Source: VRUE01 sp035712345 (lineage in GTDB: Bacteria > Actinomycetota > Thermoleophilia > Solirubrobacterales > 70-9). Taken from it: a DNA stretch of 64,000 nucleotides. This document shows, one piece after another, positions 1 to 6,975 of this stretch (its first letter is position 1; every line of letters begins with the position of its first letter). The translations under genes and the position numbers were made by a program. The notes beneath the pieces are model-generated. The model did not search any database, was not told where the DNA came from, and worked only from the letters and a program-made list of their open reading frames with translations. The DNA is taken from positions 1-64,000 of the forward strand of contig DASTAY010000050.1 in the NCBI GenBank assembly GCA_035712345.1, read 5' to 3'.

Positions 1-14
1 CCATCGTGAGCCTT

Positions 15-31
15 CCCTTCGGACCGAAGGG
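15..31. repeat. Perfect 17-nt palindrome
   Basis: CCCTTCGG and CCGAAGGG flank a single central A, so the segment can fold as a short GC hairpin. No T-run follows on either strand. It may be the terminator of a gene lying left of the window, but that gene is not visible. Confidence 0.35.
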
Positions 32-47
32 GGCATTAGCGTGAATC

Positions 48-116
48 TTCATCCGGGTCTTCTCCTTGGTGCTGGGTTGGCTTGACACCCCCAGCCTCCA
101 AGGAGGCCCGGATGAA
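48..116 (+). promoter_or_regulatory. Long hairpin hiding a Shine-Dalgarno and ATG
   Basis: Bases 48-57 pair with 107-116, 61-69 with 98-106 (one G-U), and 71-76 with 90-95, leaving a 13-base loop. The 3' strand contains a near-consensus ribosome site (AAGGAGG at 100-106) and the ATG at 112, so both are buried in the stem. This is the geometry of a translational switch or attenuator. The regulated gene could be the 9-codon ORF inside it or the STAS gene 150 bases downstream. It could also be a remnant of a mobile element end. Confidence 0.4.
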
Positions 117-141
117 CAACGTGGTCAGGAATTACATCTAG
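112..141 (+). other. 9-codon leader-like ORF
   Basis: ATG at 112 is preceded by AAGGAGG with a 5-base gap, the best ribosome site in this part of the window. It reads MNNVVRNYI and then TAG at 139. The peptide has no family. It could be a leader peptide or the start of a gene truncated by recombination. The strong site in front of so short a frame is the only argument that it is translated. Confidence 0.25.
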
Positions 142-262
142 GTTTGGGCAGACACCAACCTCGCGGAACTGGCGTGTCTATCCGTTAAGCCGATACTGGG
201 AACCGCTTACCGCGTCGGGCTCTTTCTGGGATCTCGGAGATCACCAAAGAAAAGAGCTTCCT

Positions 263-694
263 GTGATGATTGGCCTGAGTGACCGGGAGGTCCGAGCCGG
301 GACCTTGACTATCCGAACGCATCGCGACGGTTCCGCCTGCACCGTGGCTCTCGCTGGCGAGCTCGATCTGGCGAATGCCGGGAGGTTCTCAGACGAGTTG
401 AAGCGGGCTGAGAATGACAGCAGCGCTTCTCGGGGAATTGTCGTGGATATGACCGAGTTGGAGTTCATCGACTCGACTGGCATCGCGATTCTTGTCGCTC
501 TCCATCAGCGCTTGAACGCGGACGGCGATCACTTCAAGCTCGTGCGCAGTCAGGCGATGGCTGTCTGTCGGGTCCTTGCCCTGACCGGCTTGGATGAAGT
601 GATCCCGTTCCAGGACCCTGAGCCGGGGGAAGGCGAAGGTGAGGCGGCAAGGTCTAGGTTCGCCCCGCTATTGGAATCGGGGCCAGGCAATTGA
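263..694 (+). CDS. STAS-domain anti-sigma factor antagonist
   Basis: This 143-residue protein is a single STAS domain like SpoIIAA/RsbV. Such proteins bind an anti-sigma kinase when unphosphorylated and so release a sigma factor. Residues 14-115 cover the domain. The diagnostic DSTG is at 70-73, with Ser71 the expected phosphorylation site. The start is GTG 263 followed at once by ATG 266, and neither has a clear ribosome site. No anti-sigma kinase or sigma gene is adjacent, so the partner must be elsewhere. The last 25 residues are acidic and then low-complexity, beyond the usual domain end. The coding sequence is less GC-rich than its neighbours. Confidence 0.85.
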   Translation: MMIGLSDREVRAGTLTIRTHRDGSACTVALAGELDLANAGRFSDELKRAENDSSASRGIVVDMTELEFIDSTGIAILVALHQRLNADGDHFKLVRSQAMAVCRVLALTGLDEVIPFQDPEPGEGEGEAARSRFAPLLESGPGN

Positions 695-874
695 TGCAAG
701 AGCAAGGCTTCTGCGTAATCGTTTCCGCTTGCGCGAGCGGTTTGCGAGCAAGCACCGGCTACGGCTTCCCGCCCTAGCCTTCGATTGCGCCGGCTGTGAG
801 ATCGGCTCGACCCAGGGTCTCGGCTACTTCGAGCCGACTCTTAAAACCACGGGGGTGTTGCATACTGCCCGCTC

Positions 875-1357
875 GTGGCCAACGTCTTCCAGCCGAACTG
901 GGATGAAGAGCAGGAGCGGCCGCCGTTCTCCTGGCGGCGAGCCCGGCTCGGCCGACAAGCGGGCTCAGATCGGCTTGGCGCATCGATGTTCGAGCTTCCG
1001 TCCGGCTCCTCGAGCTTCCCGCTCCACATCCACCATGCCAACGAGGAGCTCCTGGTGGTCGTCTCCGGTCAGCCCACGCTCCGCACGCTGGACGGTGAGC
1101 GACAGCTGGAAGAAGGCGAGTTGGTCGCCTTTCCGCCGGGCCGCAGCGGCGCCCACCGGATCGACAACCGCGGTGAGCAGCCGGTACGCGTGCTGATCGT
1201 CAGCACGATGATCGCACCGGAGGTCAACGAGTACCCCGACTCGGGCAAGGTTTGGGCGCGGACCTTCCCGCCGGGTGCTCCGCGACCCGAGGAGGCGGTG
1301 GACATCCTGGTGCGCCCGGGGGACGAGCGCGCCGACTACCTCGATGGCGAGGCATAG
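875..1357 (+). CDS. Cupin-domain protein
   Basis: This 160-residue protein has a cupin beta-barrel at about residues 35-125. Motif 1 is represented by the HIHHANEE segment, with two His and a Glu as likely metal ligands, and motif 2 by the GRSGAHRIDN segment. Proteins of this type are metal-dependent sugar or small-molecule binders, epimerases or dioxygenase-like enzymes, and nothing here fixes a substrate. GTG 875 is used because no ATG lies between the preceding in-frame stop and the conserved core. It is a single gene ending at a hairpin facing the converging mrp gene. Confidence 0.75.
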   Translation: MANVFQPNWDEEQERPPFSWRRARLGRQAGSDRLGASMFELPSGSSSFPLHIHHANEELLVVVSGQPTLRTLDGERQLEEGELVAFPPGRSGAHRIDNRGEQPVRVLIVSTMIAPEVNEYPDSGKVWARTFPPGAPRPEEAVDILVRPGDERADYLDGEA

Positions 1358-1369
1358 AGGAACTCGAGG

Positions 1370-1387
1370 GGCGGCCTCCCGGCCGCC
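1370..1387 (+). terminator. Hairpin terminator between convergent genes
   Basis: GGCGGCC and GGCCGCC form a 7-bp stem with loop TCCC. It is followed by a T-rich stretch on the plus strand (GCTTTCATTT) and lies 12 bases after the cupin stop. It can also serve the opposing mrp gene. Confidence 0.6.
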
Positions 1388-1405
1388 GCTTTCATTTGAG
1401 TCTGG

Positions 1406-2554
1406 CTACTGGACGACCGGCAGCGGGATTCCGCTCACCGGCGGCGCTTCGGCGGGGGCCGGGGTGGCCTGCAGGACCGGCAGCTCCTGCGGGGTGGCGG
1501 CGACGATGCCGCGCGCGGCCTGGCGGATCGCCTGCGACGCCGGGGCGTCCGGCTCGTCGGTGACGAGCGGGGAGCCGTTGTCGGCGTGCTCGCGCAGGGC
1601 CTCCGAGAGCGGCACCTTGCCGAGCAGCGGGATGTCGAGCTCGTCGGCGAGCAGCTGACCGCCGCCCTCGCCGAAGATCGTAAAGCGCTCGCCGTCGGGA
1701 GTCGTGAAGCCGGACATGTTCTCGATTGCGCCGAGCAGCTCGAGGTCGAACTTCTTCGCCATGTCGGCGGCGCGCTTGGCGACCGTCTGAGCGGCCGGCT
1801 GCGGCGTCGTGACGATCGCGAACTTCGCCTGCGGCAGCAGTTGGGAGAGCGTCATCGCCACGTCGCCGGTGCCGGGCGGCAGGTCGAGCAGCAGGTACTC
1901 CAGCTCGCCCCAGGCAACGTCCTCGAGGAACTGCTGGATCGCCTTATGCAGCATCGGCCCGCGCCAGACGACGGCGGAGTTCTCCTCGACGAAGAAGCCG
2001 ATCGACATCACCTTCACCCCGCTGGCCGACTCCAGCGGCAGGATCTTGCGCTCGGCGTTGACCTCCGGTTTGCGGTTGACGCCGAGCATGCGCGGGATCG
2101 AGTAGCCGTAGACGTCGCAATCGAGGGCGCCGGCCGCGTGGCCTTCGGCGGTCAGCGCCGCGGCGAGGTTGGCGGTCATCGTCGACTTGCCGACGCCGCC
2201 CTTGCCCGAGGCGACGCAGATCACGTTCTTGACCTGCGCCAGCGCGCCCTCCGGCAGCTTGCCGCGGCCGAGCGTCTGCTGCAGGTTGCCTTTCTCCTCG
2301 TCGGAGAGGACGTCGAAGCCGACGGCGACCTCGGTCACCCCGTCGAGCTCGGACACCTGCTGGGCGACCGCCTGTTCGAAGTGGGAGCGGATCGGGCAGC
2401 CGGCGGTCGTCAGCGAGACGACGACCTCGACCCGTCCGCTCTCCTTGATCTCGATCGAGCGGATCATTCCCAGCTCGACGATCGAGCGGCGCAGCTCGGG
2501 GTCGATGACGGTGCGCAGCTTCTCGGTCACTTGCTCCTGGCTCGGTAGTGGCAT
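1406..2554 (-). CDS. mrp: Mrp/NBP35-type P-loop Fe-S cluster carrier
   Basis: The 382-residue protein has a MIP18/DUF59 domain at about 6-80 (Cys53 in TTAGCPIR) and then a ParA/MinD-like ATPase with the deviant Walker A motif GKGGVGKST at 117-125. The family assembles and transfers iron-sulfur clusters as a cytosolic dimer. The CxxC that holds the cluster in many Mrp proteins is missing: the ENMSGFTTPDG stretch has no cysteine there, a variation I recall from actinobacterial members. ATG 2554 is chosen because DUF59 begins right after it, and the frame upstream crosses a palindromic repeat. The last 30 residues are a Pro/Ala-rich tail. Confidence 0.9.
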   Translation of the reverse strand: MPLPSQEQVTEKLRTVIDPELRRSIVELGMIRSIEIKESGRVEVVVSLTTAGCPIRSHFEQAVAQQVSELDGVTEVAVGFDVLSDEEKGNLQQTLGRGKLPEGALAQVKNVICVASGKGGVGKSTMTANLAAALTAEGHAAGALDCDVYGYSIPRMLGVNRKPEVNAERKILPLESASGVKVMSIGFFVEENSAVVWRGPMLHKAIQQFLEDVAWGELEYLLLDLPPGTGDVAMTLSQLLPQAKFAIVTTPQPAAQTVAKRAADMAKKFDLELLGAIENMSGFTTPDGERFTIFGEGGGQLLADELDIPLLGKVPLSEALREHADNGSPLVTDEPDAPASQAIRQAARGIVAATPQELPVLQATPAPAEAPPVSGIPLPVVQ

Positions 2555-2579
2555 GCGGTCATTTTCGCAGAGCGGCACC

Positions 2580-2622
2580 GCCGTAGAGGTTTGGGCCGAA
2601 TAGCGGCCCAAACCTCTACGGC
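2580..2622. repeat. 19-bp perfect palindromic repeat, copy 1
   Basis: GCCGTAGAGGTTTGGGCCG and its exact reverse complement flank the loop AATAG. It sits between the divergent mrp and secreted-protein genes. A second copy with the same outer arm is at 54673-54715. A 15-nt palindrome centred on T2636 (CGGGGAA-T-TTCCCCG, 2629-2643) follows a few bases later. Confidence 0.75.
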
Positions 2623-2720
2623 GCTTGACGGGGAATTTCCCCGACATGCGTCCGCAGGGGGGAGAGATCCCGCGGCTACGCCCTTGGCCTTGCATCTGCA
2701 AAGCGAGCGAGGGGTGGTCG

Positions 2721-5012
2721 ATGTCGGGAACGCGTGGAATCGGACGGATCGTGGCGATGGGGATCGCGCTGGCACTGGCGTTGCTGCTGCTGGCGGCGCG
2801 GGAGGCGACCGCCGGCAATTACCGGGTGGCGCAGTGCGGTTGGAACGTCGGCATCGACGCCAGCTGGGCCGACGACACGGGTGGCGCCAAGTTTCGTCAG
2901 GACGCGTCGTGTGGTTTCGGGGCGGAGCACATGAAGAGCTTCACGCAGGGCGGCTCGACCGTCTCCGGCACCCACTTTGCACGTTGGCGTTGGGAAGCCC
3001 CTGCCGGAACGGGCATCAGCCGCGTCTGGGGCATCTGGTGGCACGCGCTGCACGACGGCATGGAGCAGCGCTTCGGCGCCGGCAACGCCGGCGGCGGCTT
3101 CGACCCGACCTTGACCGCCACCGCTACCGACACGACCCAGCGCGACTTCATGACCGAATTCGGCATCCCGGCGCCGGCGATCGAGGACCGGCTGCTCTGC
3201 GCGCGCACCGCGGACCGCTGGTGCTCGATCGAACCGGAATCGTGGTCGGCGGTGCGCTCGCTGACGATCGACGTCTTCGACGGCTACGCGCCGGTCCCCG
3301 GCGGCGCCGGCGCCGACCTGGCGGCGGGCGGCTGGCGCCGTGGCGCGCAGCGCGTCAACTACTGGGACAGCGACCTCGGCGGCGGCGTCCGCTTCAGCGA
3401 AACGCTGCTCGACGGCAATCGCGTGGGCCTCACCGAGTACCCCTGCGCGAAGGCGATGATCGACGGCGAGTGGCGGGCGACGCAGATGCGGCCATGCCCG
3501 CTCGGCGCGGCCGACGAGATCACCGTTCAGACGACGAGCTTCAGCGACGGCCCCCACGCGCTGACCCGCTGCGCGACCGACTTCGCCGGCAACAGCGCCT
3601 GCCTCTTCCCGACCACCGTGCTGATCGACAACAACCCGCCGGCGCACCCGCGCAGCCTCGCCATCGCCGGCGGCGACGGTTGGCACCGGGTCGACGACTT
3701 CGACCTCTCCTGGGTCAACCCCGGCCAGGGGCCGGCGAGCCCGATCGGCGGCGCCTACTGGCGCATCGTCGGGCCGTCCGGCTACGACACCGGGGTCAGC
3801 CTCGCCTCAGGGCACGAAATCGCCGCGTTGGCCGACCGCAAGCTGCCGCGGCCGGGTATCTACTCCTTTCGCGTCTGGCTGCGCGACGAGGCCGGCAACG
3901 CCGACGCGGCGACGGCGATCGAAGTCCCGCTGCGGCTCGACGACGTGCCGCCCGGGGTGGTGTTCGAGTCGGTTGCCGAGCAGACCTCCGCCGAGCTGCC
4001 GCAGATCGTGCGTGCCGAAGTGAGCGACGAGCACTCCGGCCCCGCCGGAGGCGCGATCGCCTACCGGCGGGTGAATGCCGAGCAGTGGACCGACCTGCCG
4101 ACGACGATGGAGAACGGCGGTGCGACGGGCGAGAAGCAGCTCGTCGCGACGGTTCCAAACGATCTCGAGCCCGGCACCTACCTCTTCCGCGCCGAAGCGA
4201 CCGACGGCGCCGGCAACGTCTCGACGACAACCCGTCGCGTCGACGGGACCGAGATGGCGCTGCGCAAGCTCCCGCCCCCGGTCGCTCCGGCCCGGCCCGC
4301 GACCCCTGGGGAGGTGCACAGCGAGGGTGGCCATGGCGGCGCGGAACCCGCTTCGCGGGCCGGCGCGAAGACCCGGCTCTTCGCCGAGCTGCGCTGGCGC
4401 CACCGCCGTGGGGCTCGCGTGACCGTGCCCTTCGGCGCCGGCGCCGCACTTTCGGGACGGCTGCTCAACGCCGAGGGGGCGGGCCTCGCCGGGCGTCGCC
4501 TCCGCATCGTCTCGCGCCCGTCCCGGGGGGCGTTGATGGGGCGCCGGGTCGCGACCGTCCGCACCGGTCCTCACGGCGGCTTCCGCCTGGCGCTGCCGGC
4601 CGGGCCCTCGCGCCGCATCACCGTCGTCTTCTCCGGCGAGCCCGGCCTGTCTCGCGCGCGCCGTCCGGCGCTTGCGTTGCGCGTGCGCGGCGCAGCGACT
4701 CTCAGCGCCGCGCCGCACGCCCTGCGCACGGGAGATTCGGTTCGCCTGTGGGGCCGCGTCCGCGCCCGCGGGGCGTCGCTGCCACGGCGGGGCAAGTTGG
4801 TCGCGATCCAGTACTACGAGGACGAGGCGCGCCTCTGGCGTCCCGTTCTCGTCACCCGCAGCGACCACAGCGGTCGTTTTCACGCCCGCTACCGCTTCCG
4901 CTATATCGAAGGCACGGCGAAGATCCGCCTGCGCGCCGTCGCCCTCGCCGAGGAGCGCTGGCCCTACGCGCCCGGCGCCTCCCGCTCGGTGCTCGTGCGC
5001 GTCAATGGTTGA
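2721..5012 (+). CDS. Secreted Ig-like/OmpL47-type repeat protein
   Basis: The 763-residue exported protein opens with a signal peptide: basic residues, a hydrophobic run at about 13-26, then an Ala-rich cleavage region before GNYRV. ATG 2721 has GAGGGG upstream and is preferred over the in-frame codon at 2625, which would place 32 residues before the signal. The N-terminal third has paired cysteines. The middle contains two Ig-like units ending in DEAGN- or DGAGN-type turns typical of OmpL47/bacterial Ig repeats, around 390-430 and 470-525. The C-terminal 200 residues resemble carboxypeptidase-regulatory-like beta folds. It is likely a cell-surface or extracellular structural protein, and no catalytic motif is seen. 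Confidence 0.75.
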   Translation: MSGTRGIGRIVAMGIALALALLLLAAREATAGNYRVAQCGWNVGIDASWADDTGGAKFRQDASCGFGAEHMKSFTQGGSTVSGTHFARWRWEAPAGTGISRVWGIWWHALHDGMEQRFGAGNAGGGFDPTLTATATDTTQRDFMTEFGIPAPAIEDRLLCARTADRWCSIEPESWSAVRSLTIDVFDGYAPVPGGAGADLAAGGWRRGAQRVNYWDSDLGGGVRFSETLLDGNRVGLTEYPCAKAMIDGEWRATQMRPCPLGAADEITVQTTSFSDGPHALTRCATDFAGNSACLFPTTVLIDNNPPAHPRSLAIAGGDGWHRVDDFDLSWVNPGQGPASPIGGAYWRIVGPSGYDTGVSLASGHEIAALADRKLPRPGIYSFRVWLRDEAGNADAATAIEVPLRLDDVPPGVVFESVAEQTSAELPQIVRAEVSDEHSGPAGGAIAYRRVNAEQWTDLPTTMENGGATGEKQLVATVPNDLEPGTYLFRAEATDGAGNVSTTTRRVDGTEMALRKLPPPVAPARPATPGEVHSEGGHGGAEPASRAGAKTRLFAELRWRHRRGARVTVPFGAGAALSGRLLNAEGAGLAGRRLRIVSRPSRGALMGRRVATVRTGPHGGFRLALPAGPSRRITVVFSGEPGLSRARRPALALRVRGAATLSAAPHALRTGDSVRLWGRVRARGASLPRRGKLVAIQYYEDEARLWRPVLVTRSDHSGRFHARYRFRYIEGTAKIRLRAVALAEERWPYAPGASRSVLVRVNG

Positions 5013-5021
5013 GCCTTCCGC

Positions 5022-5061
5022 CCTATGGACTTTTTACGCGCCATAGGTCGTCGAAAGTCCA
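5022..5061 (+). terminator. Two mutually exclusive hairpins
   Basis: CCTATGG (5022-5028) can pair with CCATAGG (5041-5047), while TGGACTTT (5026-5033) can pair with AAAGTCCA (5054-5061). The two left arms share bases, so only one stem can form at a time. The first encloses a TTTTT run. It lies 10 bases after the secreted-protein stop and just before the cyclophilin gene, so it may be a terminator or an attenuator. Confidence 0.4.
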
Positions 5062-5088
5062 CAGCGGCGCTCGGGTAGGGTGGCGGCC

Positions 5089-5547
5089 ATGTCACAGGCC
5101 ACGCTGCACACCAATGCCGGGGAGATCGTGCTCGAACTGCACGACTCCGACGCCCCGAAGACGGTCGAGAACTTCCGCAAGCTCGCCGCCGACGGCTTCT
5201 ACGACGGGCTGATCTTCCACCGGGTGATCTCCGACTTCATGATCCAGGGCGGCTGCCCGGAAGGGACCGGGACCGGCGGCCCCGGCTACACCTTCGAGGA
5301 CGAGATCAACGAGCACAAGATCGTCCGCGGCGCCCTGGCGATGGCCAACGCCGGGCCGAACACCAACGGCTCGCAGTTCTTCATCGTCACGACCCAGGCC
5401 GCTCCCTGGCTGGACGGGAAGCACACCGTCTTCGGCAGCGTCACCGCGGGCATGGAGACCGTCGGCGCGATCGAGAAGACCGCGACCGACGGCTCCGACC
5501 GGCCGCTCGAGGAGCAGAAGATCGAGCGAGTCGAGCTCTCCGACTAG
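5089..5547 (+). CDS. Cyclophilin-type peptidyl-prolyl isomerase
   Basis: This 152-residue single-domain cyclophilin has no signal sequence and so acts in the cytoplasm, speeding cis-trans isomerisation of prolyl bonds. The active-site signature FHRVISDFMIQGG is present, with its Arg, Phe, Met and Gln, as are NTNGSQFFI and the KHTVFG segment. ATG 5089 has GGTAGGG 8 bases upstream. GTG 5080 in the same frame would add three residues. The stop codon overlaps the stop of the opposing channel gene by 4 bases (CTAG). Confidence 0.93.
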   Translation: MSQATLHTNAGEIVLELHDSDAPKTVENFRKLAADGFYDGLIFHRVISDFMIQGGCPEGTGTGGPGYTFEDEINEHKIVRGALAMANAGPNTNGSQFFIVTTQAAPWLDGKHTVFGSVTAGMETVGAIEKTATDGSDRPLEEQKIERVELSD

Positions 5548-6245
5548 GGGGCTTCTCCGCTCCGCTTGGCGCGGCGCCGCAACAGGCCTTCGCCCGGCCT
5601 CCAGAGGCTGACCAGCCCTGCCACCAGGGTCACCAGGAAGATCTGCCCGAGCATCATCTCGAGGCCCGAGACCATGCGGCCGACCTGCCCCGCCGGGACC
5701 AGGTCTCCGTAGCCGGTCGTGGTCAGCGTGGTGTAGCTGAAGAAGAGGAGGTCGCTGCCCTTGGTCGCGACCCCGGAGCCGAAGAAGCCGCCGCCTTCGA
5801 TCCGGTCGATCAGGCCGTAGGCCCAGGTGAAGAGGATGCCGAGCGAGGTGTAGACGCTGATCGCGCCGAGGATCGTGCGCGAGGAGACCCTGTCGGAGGT
5901 GACGACGCGTCGCAGCACCGCCCCCATCGCCACGGCAAGCAGGCAGATGTCGACGAAGTTCGCGGCGCTCAGCCAGGGTCGCCCACCGCTGGCGGCCGAG
6001 ATCACAGCGAAGAGGACGGCGAGGGCGGCGAGCAGGAGAGCCCTGCGGACGAAGAGCGGCCTGACGTGGGAGCTGGCCAGCGCGACGACCGAGGTGGCCC
6101 CCACGACCGCGGTCAGCAGCACCGCCGCCCAGCTGCGGTTGGAGACCACCGAGGCGAGCACGTAGGTGGTCAGGACGAGCAGCAGCACCAGCCCGAAGGC
6201 GTCGCTGGCGCTCTGCGCACGCTGCCGCCACCGCTCGCGGTTCAT
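5544..6245 (-). CDS. Potassium channel, Ion_trans_2 pore
   Basis: The 233-residue membrane protein has hydrophobic segments near 17-34, 40-57, 67-84 and 97-112. A pore module follows at 128-220, with the selectivity filter TTGYGD at 176-181 between two helices. This is the signature of K+-selective channels. No RCK/TrkA nucleotide-binding domain follows the pore, only a short basic tail, so gating is not evident. ATG 6245 follows GCGGGG. It diverges from the methyltransferase gene across 60 bases. Confidence 0.88.
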   Translation of the reverse strand: MNRERWRQRAQSASDAFGLVLLLVLTTYVLASVVSNRSWAAVLLTAVVGATSVVALASSHVRPLFVRRALLLAALAVLFAVISAASGGRPWLSAANFVDICLLAVAMGAVLRRVVTSDRVSSRTILGAISVYTSLGILFTWAYGLIDRIEGGGFFGSGVATKGSDLLFFSYTTLTTTGYGDLVPAGQVGRMVSGLEMMLGQIFLVTLVAGLVSLWRPGEGLLRRRAKRSGEAP

Positions 6246-6289
6246 CCCCGCTAGTTCGGTCAGTCGGACACCGATCCTGCGCGGAGATA

Positions 6290-6307
6290 ACCTAGTCTTC
6301 GCTAGGT
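6290..6307 (+). promoter_or_regulatory. Inverted repeat over a start codon
   Basis: ACCTAG and CTAGGT are separated by TCTTCG, and the right arm includes the first two bases of the GTG start at 6306. It could be an operator in the divergent promoter region or a small hairpin masking the start. No ribosome site is visible, so the message may be leaderless. Confidence 0.3.
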
Positions 6308-6974
6308 GCGCGACAAGGATCTCTACGCCTCGCCCTTCGGCGTCGCTTATAGCGCCTATATGGAGCGACCCTGGCTGAGCCGCCGGGTCAGCCGAACCGT
6401 CTGGGGCGGGGATACGCAGCCCTACTACGCGCTGATGGAGGCGGCAGGCGAGGTTCCCACCGGGGGCGCCATCGTCGATTGTCCCTGCGGGGCGGGCCCG
6501 GCGCTGCGCGCGATCCCGCCCGCCGTCGCCTATGTCGGAGTGGACCTCTCCGCGGCGATGCTGGGCCGCGCCCGGAAACGCGCCGCTGTCCGCGGCCTGG
6601 CAGCGGCCGAGTTCGTCGAGGCCCGGGCGGAGGCCATGCCGCTGCCCACTGAACATGCCGACCTCTTCTTCTCCTTCTGGGGCCTGCACTGCTTCGCGGA
6701 TCCCGCCGCCGCGCTGCGCGAGGCGGCCCGCGTCCTCAAGCCCGGCGGGCGGTTGGTCGGCGCCTCCTTCCTCCGCGGCCGCGAGACCCTCCGCCAGCGC
6801 TTCCTGATCCGGCCCGGCGTTGGTGGCTTCGGCCCCATGGGCACCCAGTCGGAGATCGAATCCTGGCTCGCCGATGCCGGCCTGGAGCTGGTCGTCGCCA
6901 CCCGCTCCGGCCCATTCCTCTTCTTCGACGCAAGCAAGCCGATCCTCGGGCGAGGTGTCGGCGAAGGGGGGTGA
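6306..6974 (+). CDS. SAM-dependent methyltransferase
   Basis: This 222-residue class I Rossmann methyltransferase matches the Methyltransf_11 pattern. Motif I is VDCPCGAGPALR at about 58-69, an acidic SAM-ribose contact follows in VGVDLSAAM, and motif IV-like FSFWGLHCF is near 122-130. The ARVLKPGGRL segment is typical of UbiE/COQ5-like enzymes. The Gly-rich loop is CGAGP rather than the usual GxGxG. The substrate is unknown. It reads from GTG 6306 and ends one base before the stop of the BY-kinase gene on the other strand. Confidence 0.82.
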   Translation: MRDKDLYASPFGVAYSAYMERPWLSRRVSRTVWGGDTQPYYALMEAAGEVPTGGAIVDCPCGAGPALRAIPPAVAYVGVDLSAAMLGRARKRAAVRGLAAAEFVEARAEAMPLPTEHADLFFSFWGLHCFADPAAALREAARVLKPGGRLVGASFLRGRETLRQRFLIRPGVGGFGPMGTQSEIESWLADAGLELVVATRSGPFLFFDASKPILGRGVGEGG

Positions 6975-6975
6975 A

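Noticed and set aside
241..483. An 80-codon frame opposite the STAS gene
   Set aside because: It has no ribosome site or family and is antisense to a conserved domain with its own signature.
2591..5212. An 873-codon open frame on the plus strand over the secreted-protein gene
   Set aside because: It is an Arg-rich shadow of the real frame at 2721-5012 and runs into the cyclophilin gene. GC-rich sequence keeps such frames open.
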